DNA of 64,000 nt from an uncultured Vampirovibrio sp. GTDB taxonomy: Bacteria > Cyanobacteriota > Vampirovibrionia > Gastranaerophilales > Gastranaerophilaceae. Shown here piece by piece: positions 1-8,675 of the stretch (positions within the stretch are counted from its first letter, which is position 1; the number at the start of each line of letters is the position of its first letter). The stretch spans positions 1 to 64,000 of the forward strand of contig CAJTXT010000005.1 in NCBI GenBank assembly GCA_910583875.1, in the 5' to 3' direction. The notes beneath the pieces were generated by a model. The model was not told the origin of the DNA. It did not search any database and saw only the letters and a program-made list of their open reading frames with translations. The position numbers were made by a program, and so were the translations under genes.

Positions 1-1083
<1,083 letters not shown>

Positions 1084-1340
1084 CAGAAAAGTTTATGTCC
1101 ATCATTCACTGTCTCCAGTGAACTGCTCGACTTCATTTTTGTATTCTGTCCGTTTCATTTTTCTCAAAATCAACAGGTATTTATCGTTTTTAGCTATTCT
1201 ATTGTCAAGGTTCTATTATTTTAGAATTTTTCAGTCTTTAAGAACTTGGCTTCCGCCTCTCGCGCTCTCTCATTCCTTCTCAATTCTTCAGTTGCTTTTG
1301 GCAACTTTCTTATCTTATCACCTCAAGTTTTATTGTCAAC
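1084..1340 (-). promoter_or_regulatory. rRNA operon promoters and leader
   Basis: Reading toward the 16S gene, a strong promoter has -35 TTGACA (complement 1334-1339), a 16-nt spacer and -10 TAAGAT (1312-1317). A second possible promoter follows with TTGACA (1203-1208), an 18-nt spacer and ATAAAT (1179-1184). The leader contains a short hairpin GTTGC/GCAAC (about 1290-1306) and a stronger stem TTCACTG/CAGTGAA (1105-1122) just before the mature 5' end, a likely processing stem. A possible boxA-like stretch AGTTCTTAAAGACTG lies between them. Promoter calls rest on consensus match and position only. Confidence 0.6.
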
Positions 1341-1553
1341 ATATTTTTTTAATATTTTTGAAAAATTTTTGAGGTTTTAAAATCACCATTCAAACCATTA
1401 GGTGACTGGACTTTTGCTTTAACTTTATTAAAATTATTAATGTTTTCAGCTTTCGTCCGTGGCATTAACCACATGGATAAGTGTATTTCAAACATTTTTT
1501 AATTTCAACATGTATTTTTTGATTTATTAACTTTTGTTAATGCGGATTTTTAA
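1341..1553. other. Intergenic stretch, nothing recognisable
   Basis: About 210 bases of A/T-rich sequence between the rRNA promoter and the 3' end of the next minus-strand gene. I see no hairpin with a T-run, no repeat shared with the rest of the window and no credible small reading frame. Confidence 0.4.
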
Positions 1554-2471
1554 TTAAATCCTAAAATAGTTTTTATAATCCTTTTTCTTAACAGGAGGAA
1601 TAGTATAATTGCAAGTTGTAGTTTTGGTTTTCGGTATATTTGTATATGTATAATTGCACATTTTAGTGATGGTCTTCATCATATTCATATATTCAGGTCT
1701 TAACTTATATACTTGTGAAAATTTATCAAATAATTCAGCATTATTACAAAAATTATCAACATTATTTTCTAATTCATTTGTCAAAATACTATATGAATAT
1801 CTTCCGACAAACTCGTTCATAAGCCTATTATAATTATTTATATGATATATTAAGTTAATTATTCTATAACTATTGCTATTTATACATTTCTCATAATCAT
1901 AGATACCATCATACGCAAACAATATATATTTCAATTCTTCAATATTTTGAATATCGTTGTTTTTTAAGTAAAAAATAGCAAGATATGGATAAAATGTTAA
2001 ACGATCCATTATATGGTAATCAAGAAAACCTACTAGATAATCACGCCGATTATGAGACATGCCTGAGTTATAAACTTCATTTCTATACTCATATTCTTTT
2101 AAAATATTAGGAATTTCATTCATTATTTTTTCTTGATATTTAAAATAATTTTCTATTGCTTTACTCTTATCCTTATTTCCCATCCACTTGTAATATTCCT
2201 GTTGTTTTTTATCATAGTAGTTAAACTCATCAACTATATGATAAAAAGGAGCTATTGCATTATATTTCTTATCATCAAAAGAATTATACATTACATAATA
2301 ATGCTCAAATAACTTATTTCTTAATACCATAGAAAACTTACTATCTTGAAGATAAAAACTATCAAGAATTCTTAAACTTTGGTACAAAAAATGATGTTTA
2401 AATGTCTTTGAAGGTAATGTAGTATCAGAAAAATCATAACTATCAAGACATATAAAATATGAAATTCCCAC
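1554..2471 (-). CDS. Hypothetical membrane-anchored protein, N-terminus apparently frameshifted
   Basis: No recognised family. The 305-residue frame begins at a GTG (2471), is rich in Tyr, Asn and Lys, and ends in a K/T/P-rich tail. The open frame continues upstream of that GTG without a canonical start, encoding a Lys/Arg-rich stretch followed by a hydrophobic segment (LLAVLILVIIPVVGISYF), exactly what a membrane anchor looks like. An ATG at 2593 (complement) in another frame encodes MKKIKRKEK and would join this anchor if the A7 tract at 2565-2571 gained one A. So the real gene probably runs 1554-2593 and is either frameshifted, phase-variable, or affected by a homopolymer sequencing error. 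No good ribosome binding site is visible at either start. Function unknown. Confidence 0.5.
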   Translation of the reverse strand: MGISYFICLDSYDFSDTTLPSKTFKHHFLYQSLRILDSFYLQDSKFSMVLRNKLFEHYYVMYNSFDDKKYNAIAPFYHIVDEFNYYDKKQQEYYKWMGNKDKSKAIENYFKYQEKIMNEIPNILKEYEYRNEVYNSGMSHNRRDYLVGFLDYHIMDRLTFYPYLAIFYLKNNDIQNIEELKYILFAYDGIYDYEKCINSNSYRIINLIYHINNYNRLMNEFVGRYSYSILTNELENNVDNFCNNAELFDKFSQVYKLRPEYMNMMKTITKMCNYTYTNIPKTKTTTCNYTIPPVKKKDYKNYFRI

Positions 2472-2631
2472 AACTGGAATAATTACTAATATTAATACTG
2501 CTAAAAGTGCTTGATATGTTTGTTTTAAAATTTTTTTGTATCTTTTTAATTTTATTTTCGTTAATTTTTTTCTTTTCTTTTAATTTTCTTCATTAAATTA
2601 TTAGTTTTCTAAAATAACAATATCAAATCAT

Positions 2632-3744
2632 TTATTTTTTTATTGATTTCAAAACTTCAACAATTCTCTTTGAAGCAAGTCCATCGCCATAAGGGTTTAC
2701 AGATTCTGACATTTTCTTATATTCTGCTTCATCTGATAGCAATTTTTCTACTGTTGAAATAATTTTTTCTTTATTTGCGCCAACTAATTTTACTGTTCCG
2801 TAGTCAACTGCTTCAGGCCTTTCTGTTGTATCACGAAGTACAAGTACAGGTTTACCAAGTGATGGGGCTTCTTCTTGAACGCCGCCTGAATCAGTCATAA
2901 TAATATGCGCTTTTTTCATTAAAGAACAGAATTGTGCATATTCTAAAGGTTTAATTAAATGTATTCTTTCTTTACCGTCTAAAAGTTCGTATACAGGCTG
3001 TCTAACATTTGGGTTAGGATGAACAGGATAAACAACTTCTATATCTTGATTACGTTCAACAAGTTCAAGAACTGCCTTGCAAATTTCACGAATTGGTTCG
3101 CCAAAATTTTCGCGTCTATGCGAAGTTAAAAGAATTGTTTTTAAATTTGGATTTAAAGTTAAGCCTTCAACTTCTTCTTTATGATTTTCTACGGTATATA
3201 GAAGCGCATCAATAACCGTATTACCTGTTTTATAAATATTTTCGGGATTTGCAAGTGACGCTTTTAAATTGTCGCAAGATTTATCAGTCGGTGCGAAATA
3301 GTATGTACAAACAGCATCAGTAAAAACCCTGTTAATTTCTTCAGGAAACGGATAATATTTATCAAAAGTTCTAAGCCCTGCTTCAACATGCCCGACCGGT
3401 ACTTTTGCATAGAAAGCAGAAAGTGCTGCTGCCATTGAAGTTGTAGTATCGCCATGGACTAAAACTACATCTGGTTTAACTTCTTCAATAACTTCTTTTG
3501 TTTTTAAAAGTACATCACTTGTTAAAGACCACAGATTTTGGTTATCTTTCATAATATCCAAATCGTAATCGGGTTTAATTTCAAAAAGTTCAAGCACCTG
3601 GTCTAAAATCTGCCTGTGTTGAGCTGTAACACATACAACACTTTCCAAAGTATCAGAATTCTTTTCTATTTCTTTTACCAACGGAGCCATCTTAATAGCT
3701 TCAGGTCTTGTACCAAATATTGTTAAAACTTTTACTTTACTCAT
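2632..3744 (-). CDS. wecB: UDP-N-acetylglucosamine 2-epimerase (non-hydrolysing)
   Basis: Cytoplasmic enzyme interconverting UDP-GlcNAc and UDP-ManNAc, feeding ManNAc into surface polysaccharide. The 370-residue length is normal for the family. Visible motifs are GTRPEAIK (11-18), HGDTTTS (97-103), GHVEAGLRT (118-126), PEEINR (134-139), TSHRRENFG (207-215), HPNPNVRQP (242-250) and TDSGGVQEE (284-292); Asp99, Glu121 and His209 sit where the family's catalytic acids and His are expected. The start ATG shares its A with the stop codon of the upstream trpS (TAATG), so the two are translationally coupled. No other sugar-nucleotide genes lie beside it. Confidence 0.95.
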   Translation of the reverse strand: MSKVKVLTIFGTRPEAIKMAPLVKEIEKNSDTLESVVCVTAQHRQILDQVLELFEIKPDYDLDIMKDNQNLWSLTSDVLLKTKEVIEEVKPDVVLVHGDTTTSMAAALSAFYAKVPVGHVEAGLRTFDKYYPFPEEINRVFTDAVCTYYFAPTDKSCDNLKASLANPENIYKTGNTVIDALLYTVENHKEEVEGLTLNPNLKTILLTSHRRENFGEPIREICKAVLELVERNQDIEVVYPVHPNPNVRQPVYELLDGKERIHLIKPLEYAQFCSLMKKAHIIMTDSGGVQEEAPSLGKPVLVLRDTTERPEAVDYGTVKLVGANKEKIISTVEKLLSDEAEYKKMSESVNPYGDGLASKRIVEVLKSIKK

Positions 3745-4756
3745 TAGATATTTACCGCATCTCGAACTTTTGTCATAACTTTTTCTGCTTCTATTGCAGC
3801 TTTTTTATTACCGTCATTGATAATATCATAAACTTTATCTGTATCATTTGCTAATTCTTGACGTTTTGCACGAATCGGAGCAAATTTTTGATTAATTATT
3901 GCACCTAATTGACGTTTGCAATCTGCGCAGCCTCTTTGACCTGCTTTACATTCGCATTCTACCTGTGCAACAGTTTCTGAAGGAGCGAATGCTTGATAGT
4001 ACTTAAATGCAACTTCACATTTATCAGGATGTCCGGGGTCATCTTTTCTTGCTCTGCTTCTATCTGTAATACATTGCATAATTTTCTTTGATGTAGTTGT
4101 TTCATCATCTGAAATTTTAATATCATTATTGAATGATTTACCCATTTTTTGACCGTCGACACCAAGTAACAATGGAATTTCAGTTAATTTTGGTTTTGGT
4201 TCATTAAATAAATCAGTTTTATAAATATTATTAAATCTTCTTGCAATATCTCTTGTAATTTCAAGGTGCGCAAGCTGGTCAACGCCAACCGGAACTATAG
4301 CAGAATTCATAGCCATAATATCGGCTGACATCAAAACAGGATAACCAAGCAAGCCATAACTCATTTGAGGTAAATTTTCGCTGTTATCGCCGTCTTTACA
4401 TTTTAAAGCTTTAACCATATCTTTTAAAGTCGGGTCACGCTCTACCCAGTTATTAGGTGTAATCATACTCAAAAGGATATGAAGTTCTGCAATTTGCAAA
4501 ACTTTTGATTGAAAATAAATTGTTGATTTACTAGGGTCAATACCACAAGCAAGCCAATCTAAAACAACATCTAATTTATCTTGTCTTAAATTTTCTGTTT
4601 TATCAAATTTAGTAGTTAAAGCGTGCCAATCTGCAACAAAATAAAAGCAGTTATATTCATCTTGAAGTTTTACCCAGTTTGTAATAACGCCCATATAATG
4701 ACCCAAATGCAATTTGCCCGTTGAACGCATGCCTGATACTAAATTTAATTTTTCCA
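3744..4756 (-). CDS. trpS: Tryptophanyl-tRNA synthetase with a predicted 4Fe-4S cysteine motif
   Basis: Class I aminoacyl-tRNA synthetase charging tRNA-Trp. I chose the start at 4756 (MEKLNLVSGM) because AAAGG sits a few bases upstream and the family starts here; the open frame extends 15 codons further. HIGH-type signature KLHLGH is at residues 15-20 and KMSKS-type KMGKS at 204-208. Cysteines 247, 270, 277 and 280 have the exact C-x22-C-x6-C-x2-C spacing described for TrpRS enzymes that bind a 4Fe-4S cluster near the anticodon site (Thermotoga maritima type). Length 337 is typical. It is the first gene of a two-gene unit with wecB, coupled by a TAATG overlap. Confidence 0.96.
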
Positions 4757-4817
4757 TTTCAGACCTTTCAAAAAAATCTTTTACAAAATTATTATACATA
4801 AAATATAAATTTTATAA

Positions 4818-5132
4818 TTATTCAATTATTAACAAGAATTTATAAACTAAATTTAATAACTTATTATTACATTTAATTTTATTATTTATATATTCTATAC
4901 AATCTTCTTTATTTAATTCAATATCATCAAAATCAAATAACACTTTTGGATTAATCAGCAGCGCTTTACAAATAAGCTCTAAATTTTCTGCGGAAACAAA
5001 ATTATTTCCCAGTTCTATTTGGCTTAAGCTTTTAGGCGAAATCCCTATTTTTTCAGCCAATTGTTCTTGTGTCAATTGCCTTTCAAGCCTTTTTTCTTTT
5101 ATTTTTTTCCCTAAATTCTTCTTTATGTTCAT
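4818..5132 (-). CDS. XRE/Cro-CI family transcriptional regulator
   Basis: A 104-residue protein with a lambda-repressor-like helix-turn-helix at residues 8-62 (LTQEQLAEKIGISPKSLSQIE is the HTH core, here cut to its sense) and a short C-terminal helix-rich tail. It faces away from the ATP-grasp gene island starting at 5252, and the 120-bp spacer holds four copies of an ATAGA-type box, so it most likely controls that island and itself. A -10 like TATTAT (complement 5139-5144) lies only six bases upstream of the ATG and there is no Shine-Dalgarno sequence, so its mRNA may be leaderless. Direct target and ligand are not visible. Confidence 0.85.
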   Translation of the reverse strand: MNIKKNLGKKIKEKRLERQLTQEQLAEKIGISPKSLSQIELGNNFVSAENLELICKALLINPKVLFDFDDIELNKEDCIEYINNKIKCNNKLLNLVYKFLLIIE

Positions 5133-5157
5133 TACACTATAATAGTTACCACTAAAA

Positions 5158-5231
5158 ATAGAATAAACCCATTGACAATAGAATTAACCCACTTTATAAT
5201 AGAGTTATTCTATTTAAAGATAGAGTCATGG
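5158..5231 (+). promoter_or_regulatory. Consensus promoter overlapped by four periodic operator-like boxes
   Basis: TTGACA (5172-5177), a 17-nt spacer and TATAAT (5195-5200) make a perfect sigma-70-type promoter reading into the ATP-grasp gene at 5252. Overlapping it are four similar boxes, ATAGAATAAACCCA (5158), ATAGAATTAACCCA (5178), ATAGAGTTATTCTA (5199) and ATAGAGTCATGG (5220), spaced 20-21 bp, i.e. two helical turns, on one face of the DNA. The third is also a palindrome (AATAGA-N5-TCTATT). The adjacent divergent XRE regulator is the obvious candidate binder. The strong promoter under many boxes suggests tight repression. Confidence 0.75.
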
Positions 5232-5251
5232 TGTGAAAAAGAAAAGACTAT

Positions 5252-6163
5252 ATGAAATATTTTTTAGATAAATATTTTGAAAAAACAAACGGATTTTATC
5301 CCTTTTTTAAGTATTGTCCGCGTATTTATTGGGATTACTATATTTGTAAACGTGCTTCAAATATACTTGGGTATAAATATAATTGGAAAGAACCTAAAAC
5401 CTTTAATGAAAAACTACGCTGGCTTATATTTAACGAGAAACTTGAACTTAAAACAAAATTAGCAGATAAAATCCTTGTAAAAGGTTATATCTCTTCCAAA
5501 ATTGGTTGTAATCACAGCGCTGAATTATATGGTATCTATAATAATTTTGAAGAAATAGATTTTTCAATTCTGCCTGAAAAGATTGCCATAAAAGCAAACC
5601 ATGGCTGGAGAATGAATATCATTTCAAAAAACAAAAATTTTATTTACAAAAACTATAGAAATATTAACAAAATTACAAAAAATTGGCTTAATATAAATTA
5701 TGAAGAATTTAGTGTTGAGCCTCAATATAGAAATATAAACAGAAAATTATTTGCAGAATACCTGCGCTCTGACAAAGAAAATCATTTGCGAAATGAACTA
5801 CAAATTTATTGTTTTCACGGGACACCATTACTTTGTGAATTAAAAAAATATATAAATAACAATATTGGTTATCAATTATATGATACTAATTGGAAACTTC
5901 AGAATTTTACGCATTCAAATATTTTCTTTGCAGCAGAAGAAATGCGCCCTGAAAAATTAGATGAAATTCTCGAATATAGCAAAATATTATCGCAAGATTT
6001 CTCATTTGTACGAATTGATTTTGCATACAATCAAAATGATGTTCATGTTGTAGAAATGACATTTACACCTTGCAGCGCAATAATTCCTTTTGATGATATA
6101 AAAACTGACATTTATTTAGGAGAGATGCTTTCACTTCCTAAAAAGGATGCGAAAAATGTCTAG
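5252..6163 (+). CDS. TupA-like ATP-grasp protein
   Basis: A 303-residue protein of the TupA-like ATP-grasp family, whose founder takes part in teichuronopeptide (polyglutamate/glucuronate) synthesis and which is common in surface polysaccharide loci. Diagnostic stretches are PKTFNEKLRWL (about 48-58), KLADKILVKGYI, IAIKANHGWRMN (the region corresponding to the family's KCNHGSG) and the C-terminal FVRIDFAYNQNDVHVVEMTF, which supplies the metal/ATP-binding Asp/Glu residues. ATP-grasp enzymes join a carboxylate to an amine or thiol via acyl-phosphate; the substrate here is unknown. First gene of a four-gene run with overlaps or short gaps, behind a consensus promoter. The ribosome binding site is weak. 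Confidence 0.8.
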   Translation: MKYFLDKYFEKTNGFYPFFKYCPRIYWDYYICKRASNILGYKYNWKEPKTFNEKLRWLIFNEKLELKTKLADKILVKGYISSKIGCNHSAELYGIYNNFEEIDFSILPEKIAIKANHGWRMNIISKNKNFIYKNYRNINKITKNWLNINYEEFSVEPQYRNINRKLFAEYLRSDKENHLRNELQIYCFHGTPLLCELKKYINNNIGYQLYDTNWKLQNFTHSNIFFAAEEMRPEKLDEILEYSKILSQDFSFVRIDFAYNQNDVHVVEMTFTPCSAIIPFDDIKTDIYLGEMLSLPKKDAKNV

Positions 6164-7409
6164 AATACAAAAGAAATTAAATATTTTAATACATGATCTG
6201 GGTTCTTTAAATTACGGGATTATAAGAAAATTCAAAGAATCAAATCTTTTAGGAAATATTTATATAATTTCAAAAAATCAAATTGAAGATATAGATTGTA
6301 TTTATATAGGAACTCCATCAAATATTACATTTAAAGAATTAAAAACAATTATAAAAGAAAAAAATATAGATTTTGCCATTATTTTCAATGAATTATACAG
6401 TAGTTTAGGGCTTACAGACTATTATTTTAATACTTTAAAATTACCTTTAATCGGAGTAAAAAAATTTTGGTTTGATCTTGAAACTTCGAAATTTGACAGT
6501 AAATCATTTATGAATGCCAATAATATAAAAACTCCTGATTTTTTTGTTATAAAAAATCTTCCTCAACTTGAACAAGCTGTTTTAAAACTTGGTTTTCCTC
6601 TTGTTATTAAAAATAATTGCCTTCAAGCCGGTTTTGGTTCTTATATTTGTAAAGACAAAAAAACAGCAATCAGGATAACGAAAAAACTATTGAAGCATTA
6701 TGATTTTTGTATTGCAGAAAAATTTATTATCGGGGATGAAATCTCACAACAATATTTTTGGGACAAAAATACACTATTACCATTACTTCCCGTAAAAGAT
6801 TTCAAAAAAGATAATAAAGGATTAAACACCGGTGGAATGGGAAGCTATACACCTGTTAAATTAAATGAAAAAGAAGAAAATCTATTAACAGAATATAACA
6901 ATAAATTAGAAAAAATTTTTAAAACCTTAAAACCGGATTTTACAGGTATATTTACAGTAAATCTTTTATTTAGTGAAAAAGAAGTTTATACCCTTGAGTT
7001 TAATATGCGCCCCGGAATTACAGAATTTGAAACAACAATAGAACATATTCAAAGTGATATATTGGAACTATTTTATAATTGTGCTACAGGTCATTTAAAA
7101 GATACCCAAATTACATACAAAAATGGCATTACAGGCTGCATAGCATTAGCACATAAAGATTACAGTAAACAAAAATTGCAAAAATGTGTTATTTCGCTAA
7201 AAAGAAAACTTTCCCCTATAGACAATGATATTAGAATAAATTGGAATATTGCTTCTTTTGATATAAAAAAGAATATTTTGATATCAAGCAGTCACAGGTT
7301 TTTATCAGTTCTATGCACAGATTCTATTAATCCGTTTAGAAAAATATATAAGTTTTTAGATACATTTGAAGCAAAAGATATTTATTACAGAAAGGATATA
7401 GGTGTATAA
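6156..7409 (+). CDS. PurD-like ATP-grasp ligase of unknown substrate
   Basis: 417 residues with the overall plan of glycinamide ribonucleotide synthetase (PurD): an N-terminal domain, then ATP-grasp core with GFPLVIKNN, LNTGGMGSYTPV (compare PurD NTGGMGAYSP), DFTGIFTVNLLF and YTLEFNMRPGITEFET (compare EFNCRFGDPETQ). The N-terminal glycine-rich PurD motif is not conserved and the position in a small-peptide island argues against the purine pathway, so I read it as a PurD paralogue that forms an amide on another substrate. Start at 6156 is chosen because AAAAGG lies nine bases upstream; the earlier in-frame ATG at 6147 would be too close to it. It overlaps the upstream ATP-grasp gene by 8 bp. 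Confidence 0.75.
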   Translation: MSRIQKKLNILIHDLGSLNYGIIRKFKESNLLGNIYIISKNQIEDIDCIYIGTPSNITFKELKTIIKEKNIDFAIIFNELYSSLGLTDYYFNTLKLPLIGVKKFWFDLETSKFDSKSFMNANNIKTPDFFVIKNLPQLEQAVLKLGFPLVIKNNCLQAGFGSYICKDKKTAIRITKKLLKHYDFCIAEKFIIGDEISQQYFWDKNTLLPLLPVKDFKKDNKGLNTGGMGSYTPVKLNEKEENLLTEYNNKLEKIFKTLKPDFTGIFTVNLLFSEKEVYTLEFNMRPGITEFETTIEHIQSDILELFYNCATGHLKDTQITYKNGITGCIALAHKDYSKQKLQKCVISLKRKLSPIDNDIRINWNIASFDIKKNILISSSHRFLSVLCTDSINPFRKIYKFLDTFEAKDIYYRKDIGV

Positions 7410-7410
7410 A

Positions 7411-7620
7411 ATGAAAAAGAATTTAATTAAAAATGTATTAAATTTATTCAACAAGAATAATACAGAACAAATTGCCTCAAATAATATTGATCAAACAAAT
7501 ATTAACGATGATATATTTAATGACGGTTCGTATATCGATGATGTTCTTAATAGTGAAGAAGGTATTAAACTAAGTGGTCCTGGACTTATGGCTAATTTGT
7601 GTAAAACTCAAATAAACTAA
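7411..7620 (+). CDS. 69-residue peptide, candidate modified-peptide precursor
   Basis: Small protein with a basic amphipathic N-terminal helix (KKNLIKNVLNLFNKN), an Asn/Asp-rich middle, and a distinct C-terminal segment LSGPGLMANLCKTQIN with a single Cys. No known domain. The start at 7411 is preceded by AGGTG at a suitable distance; the stop of the upstream ligase overlaps this ribosome binding site (gap of one base). A short peptide sitting between two ATP-grasp ligases and a third enzyme-like protein is the arrangement seen for ribosomally made, modified peptides, but nothing here proves that; it could also be a carrier or a small accessory protein. Confidence 0.6.
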   Translation: MKKNLIKNVLNLFNKNNTEQIASNNIDQTNINDDIFNDGSYIDDVLNSEEGIKLSGPGLMANLCKTQIN

Positions 7621-7642
7621 TAATTAAAGGTAAAAGAAAATA

Positions 7643-8581
7643 ATGTATAAGTTTAAAAATATAAATTGGTCTATGCCATTTTTATTTACGGCAAACAGTT
7701 TTATGATTCCATTATTATATAATTTATTCAAAAACGAACCAATAAATTATGTATATGGAGCTCCAAAGTGTGCTTGGTCTGGAGGACGCGTATCAAATAT
7801 TACCTCTCAAAATGTTAGCTTCCTTGAGCAGATTATATATAATATAAAATCTTATAATGTAACTCCTTCATTTACTTTTACTAATACTAGTATCACCAAA
7901 GAATTATTAAATAACTCATTTTGCAATGCACTTCTTAAAATTATTTCCGAGTCAAATTCAGAAATAATTTTAGTTTCTGATTTATTATATGAATACATAA
8001 AAGATAAATACCCAAATATCAAATTATGTACATCTGTATTAAAATCTACTTACCAAAATATAAAAGATTTAGATGAAACAGAGCATATAAACAAACTTAT
8101 TGATAGGTTTGACAGAGTTGTAATAAGACCTGAATATGCAATAAATAATGACGGAAATTTTAATAAAATTAAGGATATTTCCAAAATTGAACTAATAGTT
8201 AATCAAGCTTGTGCAATGAATTGTTATTGTGCAAATAAAGATTATAAGCTTATAGAGCTGTATGATAGAAAAGAAATAAGCATTGATGACTTTTCAAAAG
8301 AATTAAAGAATTTATGTCCGAGAGACAAAGGAGAGATAAAAGAAATTAACAGCTTGCCAGATAGTTTAACAAATAAATGTATAAATGCCGGAATTACAAA
8401 ACTTAAACTAAATGGAAGACATTTAACTTTTGATAATTTATTAATTGCTTTAAATAACTATTTCTTTAGCGATAATGTTGATAAAGAAAAATTAAACGAA
8501 AAAATAAACAATTATATTATTTCAACTATAAAAAATAATGCTGATTTTCAATTGTATTCACTATTATGTAAAAAGTTATAA
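7643..8581 (+). CDS. U32-peptidase-like TIM-barrel protein (tentative)
   Basis: 312 residues. The middle shows strand-helix alternation and phrases like those of U32-type TIM barrels: ITSQNVSFLEQIIYNIKSYN, TPSFTFTNTSITKELLN, LKLCTSVLKSTYQ-type strand, FDRVVIRPEYAIN and IELIVNQACAMNCYCANK. The last one contains a CxxxCxC cluster that could bind metal or an Fe-S cluster. Family assignment is tentative and the function unknown. It is the last gene of the ATP-grasp/peptide island, 22 bp behind the peptide gene. Its final codons lie inside the left arm of a 41-nt inverted repeat shared with the 3' end of the convergent helicase gene. Confidence 0.5.
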   Translation: MYKFKNINWSMPFLFTANSFMIPLLYNLFKNEPINYVYGAPKCAWSGGRVSNITSQNVSFLEQIIYNIKSYNVTPSFTFTNTSITKELLNNSFCNALLKIISESNSEIILVSDLLYEYIKDKYPNIKLCTSVLKSTYQNIKDLDETEHINKLIDRFDRVVIRPEYAINNDGNFNKIKDISKIELIVNQACAMNCYCANKDYKLIELYDRKEISIDDFSKELKNLCPRDKGEIKEINSLPDSLTNKCINAGITKLKLNGRHLTFDNLLIALNNYFFSDNVDKEKLNEKINNYIISTIKNNADFQLYSLLCKKL

Positions 8582-8675
8582 AGAGTAAAGATTTTATTTT
8601 CAAGACCATTGTTTTTAGGTATCGCGAAAACACAGGTCTTGAAAATAAAATCTTTACTCTTTATAACTTTTTACA
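8567..8675. repeat. Armed hairpin element, family 1 copy A (loop AGGTATCGCG)
   Basis: 27-nt core 8608-8634 (begins ATTG, ends CACA) flanked by a perfect 41-nt inverted repeat, 8567-8607 and 8635-8675. The left arm includes the last four codons and stop of the plus-strand gene ending at 8581; the right arm reaches the stop codon of the minus-strand helicase at 8671. It sits between convergent genes and can act as a terminator for both, though a 41-bp perfect stem is far longer than usual. Confidence 0.85.

Noticed and set aside
6156..7409. True purD for purine synthesis
   Set aside because: The N-terminal signature is missing, the neighbours are not purine genes, and it lies in a regulated peptide island; paralogue is more likely, though not proven.
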